From positions 1-39,171 of the forward strand of contig CANFXW010000029.1 in NCBI GenBank assembly GCA_947451145.1: a DNA stretch of 39,171 nucleotides, written 5' to 3'. Of the stretch, positions 35,943-39,171 are shown piece by piece. Each line of letters opens with the position of its first letter. The first letter of the stretch is position 1. Under the pieces are notes generated by a model. That model saw only the letters and a program-made list of their open reading frames with translations. It did no database searches and was not told the DNA's origin. The translations under genes were made by a program, and so were the position numbers. The stretch comes from Sphingomonadaceae bacterium. GTDB taxonomy: Bacteria > Pseudomonadota > Alphaproteobacteria > Sphingomonadales > Sphingomonadaceae.

Positions 35943-38864
35943 TCATACAGCGGCGTCTATTCCCGCCACAACGTGATCGCAGCGTGAACAAAGCGCGCCG
36001 TCCTCAGCGACATCGGGCAGATGACGCCAGCAGCGGCCGCATTTGTGGTGGTCGGTTACTGCGACTGCCAGTTCCGCGCCGCTCTTGACCGAGGCAACGA
36101 TGAACAGTTCCGAATAATCGATGCCGTCGGCCTCTGCCGAAGGTAGCGTCACCGCAGCCTGCAGGCTTGAGCCTAGAACCTTTTCACGGCGCAGCGGTTC
36201 GATCTGTTCGTTGACCAAGGCGCGCGTGTTGCGCAGTTCTGCCCACTTGTCGCCATCGACCGCCGAAGCTTCGGTGTCGGAGAGTTCAGGCCACTCGAGC
36301 AAATGCACCGAGCTGGCATCCGGGAACCGCGTCCCCCAAACCTCTTCCGCCGTAAACACCAGCACTGGCGCAGCATAGCGCACCAGAGCATGGAACAGCG
36401 TATCCAGCACCGTGCGATAGGCCATGCGCTTGGGATCGGTCGCCGCGTCGCAATACAGCGAATCCTTGCGGATATCGAAGAAGAAGGCCGAGAGGTCTTC
36501 GTTGCAGAAGTCAGTCAGCGCGCGGACGTAGGTGTTGAAATCGAAGTCCGCCACCGCCTGCCGAAGGGTCGCATCCAGCTTTGCCAGCAACGCCAGCACA
36601 TAGCGTTCCAGCTCGGGCATCGCGGCCACATCGACCTTTTCCGCATCGCTGAACCCGTCCAGCGCGCCGAGCAGATAGCGGAAGGTGTTGCGCAGCTTGC
36701 GGTACTGGTCGGCCACGCCCTTCAGGATCTCGTCACCGATGCGGTGGTCCTCGGTGTAATCGACCGAGAGCGCCCACAGACGGATGATGTCGGCGCCGTT
36801 GGTCTCCATCACCTTGATCGGGCTGATGGTGTTGCCAAGGCTCTTGGACATTTTCATGCCCTTGGCGTCCATGGTGAAGCCGTGGGTCAGCACCGCCTTG
36901 TAGGGCGCGCGGCCGCGGGTGCCGCAGCTTTCGAGCAGGCTCGACTGGAACCAGCCGCGATGCTGGTCAGAGCCTTCAAGATAGAGATCGGCGGGCGATT
37001 GCATCCCCGGCCAGCGCCCGCTTTCCAGCACGAAAGCATGGGTGCAGCCCGAATCGAACCACACGTCGAGAATGTCGGTGACGCGCTCGTAATCATCGGC
37101 GCTGTATTGGCTGCCCAGGTATTCCTGCGCGCGGGCTTCGGACCAGGCGTCAACACCGTGTTCGCGCACGCCGGCGATGATCCGGGCGTTGACCTCGGGA
37201 TCGGCGAGGTACTGGTTGGAGCCCTTCTTCACGAACAGTGTGATCGGCACGCCCCACGCGCGCTGGCGGGAGAGCACCCAGTCTGGGCGGCCTTCAACCA
37301 TGCTGCGGATGCGGTTCTCGCCCTTGGCGGGGAGCCAGCGGGTGTCGGTGATGGCCTTCAGCGCCTTGTCGCGCAGTGTGCCGTCAGCGCGCTCGGCGTC
37401 CATCGGCACAAACCATTGCGGCGTGCAGCGATAGATCACCTTGGCCTTTGAGCGCCATGAGTGCGGGTAGCTATGCTTGTAATCGGCCGAAGCGGCGAGC
37501 AGACCCCCACCAGTCTTGGCAGCCTCACGCAGCGCCTCGCAGATCGGGCCGTCGGGGGCGTTGAACTTGGGGTTGATGACCGAGCCTTGCCCGCCGAGCC
37601 AGGCCCAGTCCTCACGATACTTGCCATCGCCTTCCACTGCGAAGACCGGTTCGATACCGTGGGCCTTGCACAAGGCAAAGTCATCCTCGCCGTGATCGGG
37701 GGCCATGTGGACAAGGCCGGTGCCGCTGTCGGTGGTGACAAAGTCGCCGGGCAGGAACGGACGCGGACGGGCGAAAAAGCCGCCGAGTGCGTGCATCGGG
37801 TGGCGGGCGATGGTTCCGGCGAGGTCGGAGCCTTTGAAAGAAGCATTAAGACCCGAGTCTGGATCGATGTACTCTTGGAGAGAGGGCGCACCGATTTCAC
37901 CGAAGTCGAGAGCCTTTGCTGCCTTGTTAAGGCGATCGGCGAAGGAAGTTGCCAAGTTTTTCGCGACGAGAAATTTGGAAATTCGGTTGGTATGGAAAGG
38001 GAGTCCGGCTGCCGCCAGCACCTCGTTGACCCGCTTGTCGCCGTTCGCATCAGCTCCTACGGTATCCGCTGTGACGAACAGCAACACATACTCAACATCC
38101 GGCCCATAAGCCAAAGCCTGATTGACCGGAATCGTCCAAGGCGTCGTCGTCCAGATCACTGCATGGGCACCGACCAGTTCGGCAATCGGCGACTCAACAA
38201 TCTCGAACGCCACGTCGATCTGGGTCGAGACGATATCCTCGTACTCAACCTCGGCCTCGGCCAGCGCGGTCTTTTCAACCGGGGACCACATTACCGGCTT
38301 GGCGCCGCGATAGAGCTGGCCGCTTTCGGCGAACTTCATCAGTTCGGAAACGATGGTCGCTTCGGCCTGAAAATCCATCGTCAGATAGGGATTGTCCCAA
38401 TCGCCATTGATGCCGAGCCGCTTGAGCTGCTCGCGCTGCACGTTCACCCAGTTCTGGGCATAGGCGCGACATTCGGCGCGGAATTCGACCGGATCGACCT
38501 GATCCTTGTCGAGCTTCTTCTTGCGGTACTGCTCCTCAACCTTCCACTCGATCGGCAGGCCGTGGCAGTCCCAGCCGGGAACATAGGGCGCGTCTTTGCC
38601 CAGCAGGCTCTGGGTGCGGACCACCATGTCCTTCAGGATATGGTTGAGCGCATGGCCGATGTGCATGTCGCCATTGGCATAGGGCGGGCCATCGTGGAGG
38701 ATGAACTTTTCACGCCCAGCCCGCGCCTCGCGTAGCTTGGCGTAGAGGTCTTCGGCCTGCCAACGCGCAAGGATGCCCGGCTCCTTCTGCGGGAGGCCAG
38801 CCTTCATGGGGAAATCGGTCTTCGGCAGGAAGACAGTGTCTCGAAAATCGCGTGCTTCAGTCAT
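35943..38864 (-). CDS. ileS: Isoleucyl-tRNA synthetase
   Basis: 973 aa, bacterial-type length. The HIGH motif (PYANGDMHIGHALN, about residue 60) and the KMSKS motif (AKGMKMSKSLGN) are intact, an editing domain contains TTTPWTIPVNQALAYG, and the C-terminal zinc finger has CGRCWRH and CSRC. It charges tRNA-Ile. It follows ribF and precedes lspA. No strong Shine-Dalgarno is seen before the ATG at 38864. Confidence 0.98.
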   Translation of the reverse strand: MTEARDFRDTVFLPKTDFPMKAGLPQKEPGILARWQAEDLYAKLREARAGREKFILHDGPPYANGDMHIGHALNHILKDMVVRTQSLLGKDAPYVPGWDCHGLPIEWKVEEQYRKKKLDKDQVDPVEFRAECRAYAQNWVNVQREQLKRLGINGDWDNPYLTMDFQAEATIVSELMKFAESGQLYRGAKPVMWSPVEKTALAEAEVEYEDIVSTQIDVAFEIVESPIAELVGAHAVIWTTTPWTIPVNQALAYGPDVEYVLLFVTADTVGADANGDKRVNEVLAAAGLPFHTNRISKFLVAKNLATSFADRLNKAAKALDFGEIGAPSLQEYIDPDSGLNASFKGSDLAGTIARHPMHALGGFFARPRPFLPGDFVTTDSGTGLVHMAPDHGEDDFALCKAHGIEPVFAVEGDGKYREDWAWLGGQGSVINPKFNAPDGPICEALREAAKTGGGLLAASADYKHSYPHSWRSKAKVIYRCTPQWFVPMDAERADGTLRDKALKAITDTRWLPAKGENRIRSMVEGRPDWVLSRQRAWGVPITLFVKKGSNQYLADPEVNARIIAGVREHGVDAWSEARAQEYLGSQYSADDYERVTDILDVWFDSGCTHAFVLESGRWPGMQSPADLYLEGSDQHRGWFQSSLLESCGTRGRAPYKAVLTHGFTMDAKGMKMSKSLGNTISPIKVMETNGADIIRLWALSVDYTEDHRIGDEILKGVADQYRKLRNTFRYLLGALDGFSDAEKVDVAAMPELERYVLALLAKLDATLRQAVADFDFNTYVRALTDFCNEDLSAFFFDIRKDSLYCDAATDPKRMAYRTVLDTLFHALVRYAAPVLVFTAEEVWGTRFPDASSVHLLEWPELSDTEASAVDGDKWAELRNTRALVNEQIEPLRREKVLGSSLQAAVTLPSAEADGIDYSELFIVASVKSGAELAVAVTDHHKCGRCWRHLPDVAEDGALCSRCDHVVAGIDAAV

Positions 38865-38907
38865 ATGGCGGGGGCCTTAGCGTTAGGCGCGGCGTTTCGC
38901 AATTTTT

Positions 38908-39078
38908 GGTTCGCGCAAAGGCGCAAAGTGAAAGAAGGCGCAAAGGAGTTGTGCTTGCGGCGGAGCCGCTTTCTCAATTGGGGGGTTGGTTCAAACCGGA
39001 AGGTCAGGATTGAGAGAGCCTGCGGCGCATTACGCTGCATCTTCGCGCCTTCTTTCCTTTGCGCCTTTGCGCGAACCC
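38908..39078. repeat. Inverted-repeat element between ribF and ileS
   Basis: The arms at 38908-38946 (GGTTCGCGCAAAGGCGCAAA core) and 39041-39078 are complementary over about 38 bp with two to three mismatches, separated by about 95 bp. It occupies most of the 217-bp gap between ribF and ileS. The sequence is lower in GC than coding DNA nearby and has no ORF of note. Confidence 0.85.
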
Positions 39079-39081
39079 TAC

Positions 39082-39171
39082 TTACTTCGCCCCAAGCACC
39101 GCCCTTGCCGCATCACAATCGCGCCCGATCTGCGCGATCAGGGCGTCCAGCGAATCATACTTCTCTTCGCC
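39082..39171 (-). CDS. ribF: Riboflavin kinase / FAD synthetase, C-terminal end only
   Basis: The last 29 residues before the TAA at 39084-39082 read GEEKYDSLDALIAQIGRDCD..., matching the C-terminal helix of bacterial RibF riboflavin kinase domains (EEKFxSLDALxxQIxxD). The rest lies beyond the right edge. Its place upstream of ileS and lspA is the conserved order. Identification is by motif and synteny, since only 90 bases are visible. Confidence 0.82.
   Translation of the reverse strand, partial: GEEKYDSLDALIAQIGRDCDAARAVLGAK

Overview
The window reads as chromosomal DNA of an alphaproteobacterium, most likely Sphingomonadales (Sphingomonadaceae/Erythrobacteraceae). The evidence is the high GC seen by eye, the order ribF-ileS-lspA-DUF3035 (BamF-like) lipoprotein, an HslV with a short pro-sequence ending in HG before the catalytic Thr, a hybrid malic enzyme/phosphotransacetylase, and intergenic palindromic repeats of the 'VILNxFQDP' kind. 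The assignment rests on recognised protein families, not on a search.

Region 1 (1-8833) is the most unusual part: a c-type cytochrome module. On the minus strand lie a giant multiheme cytochrome that runs off the left edge (851 residues and 35 CxxCH motifs visible), a 24-heme cytochrome, and a five-helix membrane protein with paired histidines (cytochrome b-like) whose stop overlaps the start of the 24-heme gene. Divergent on the plus strand are a CcmI/CycH-like TPR protein, a membrane-anchored ferredoxin-flavoprotein oxidoreductase and an OmpR-type regulator with Glu in place of the phospho-acceptor Asp. Together they look like a path from cytosolic reductant through the inner membrane to very long periplasmic or extracellular heme wires. 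A tRNA-Gly(TCC) at 8853-8926 closes the region, with its 3' end facing the module.

Region 2 (9113-16881) is housekeeping and central carbon metabolism: malonyl-CoA decarboxylase, a DUF900 lipoprotein hydrolase coupled to NADP-malic enzyme, mutS, and a 58-aa conserved-looking small protein.

Region 3 (16900-26601) is a catabolic cluster. A tightly overlapping minus-strand operon (SDR, sulfotransferase-like, Zn alcohol dehydrogenase, carboxymuconolactone decarboxylase-like, SDR, DUF35, SCP-x/Ltp-type thiolase) is followed by 3-hydroxyacyl-CoA dehydrogenase. Divergent from it is SDR, sulfotransferase-like, SDR. The thiolase/DUF35 pair resembles the Ltp2-ChsH2 aldolase of steroid side-chain degradation, so CoA-linked breakdown of a steroid- or terpenoid-like alicyclic substrate is a reasonable guess.

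Region 4 (26610-39171) holds hslVU behind a sigma32-like promoter, a double PilZ protein, a Tat/lipoprotein-type MsrB, a NatAB-type ABC exporter, queG, a ferredoxin-reductase-like flavoprotein, and the ribF(partial)-ileS-lspA-bamF-like block. Four different inverted-repeat elements sit in its intergenic gaps, three of them between co-directional genes.
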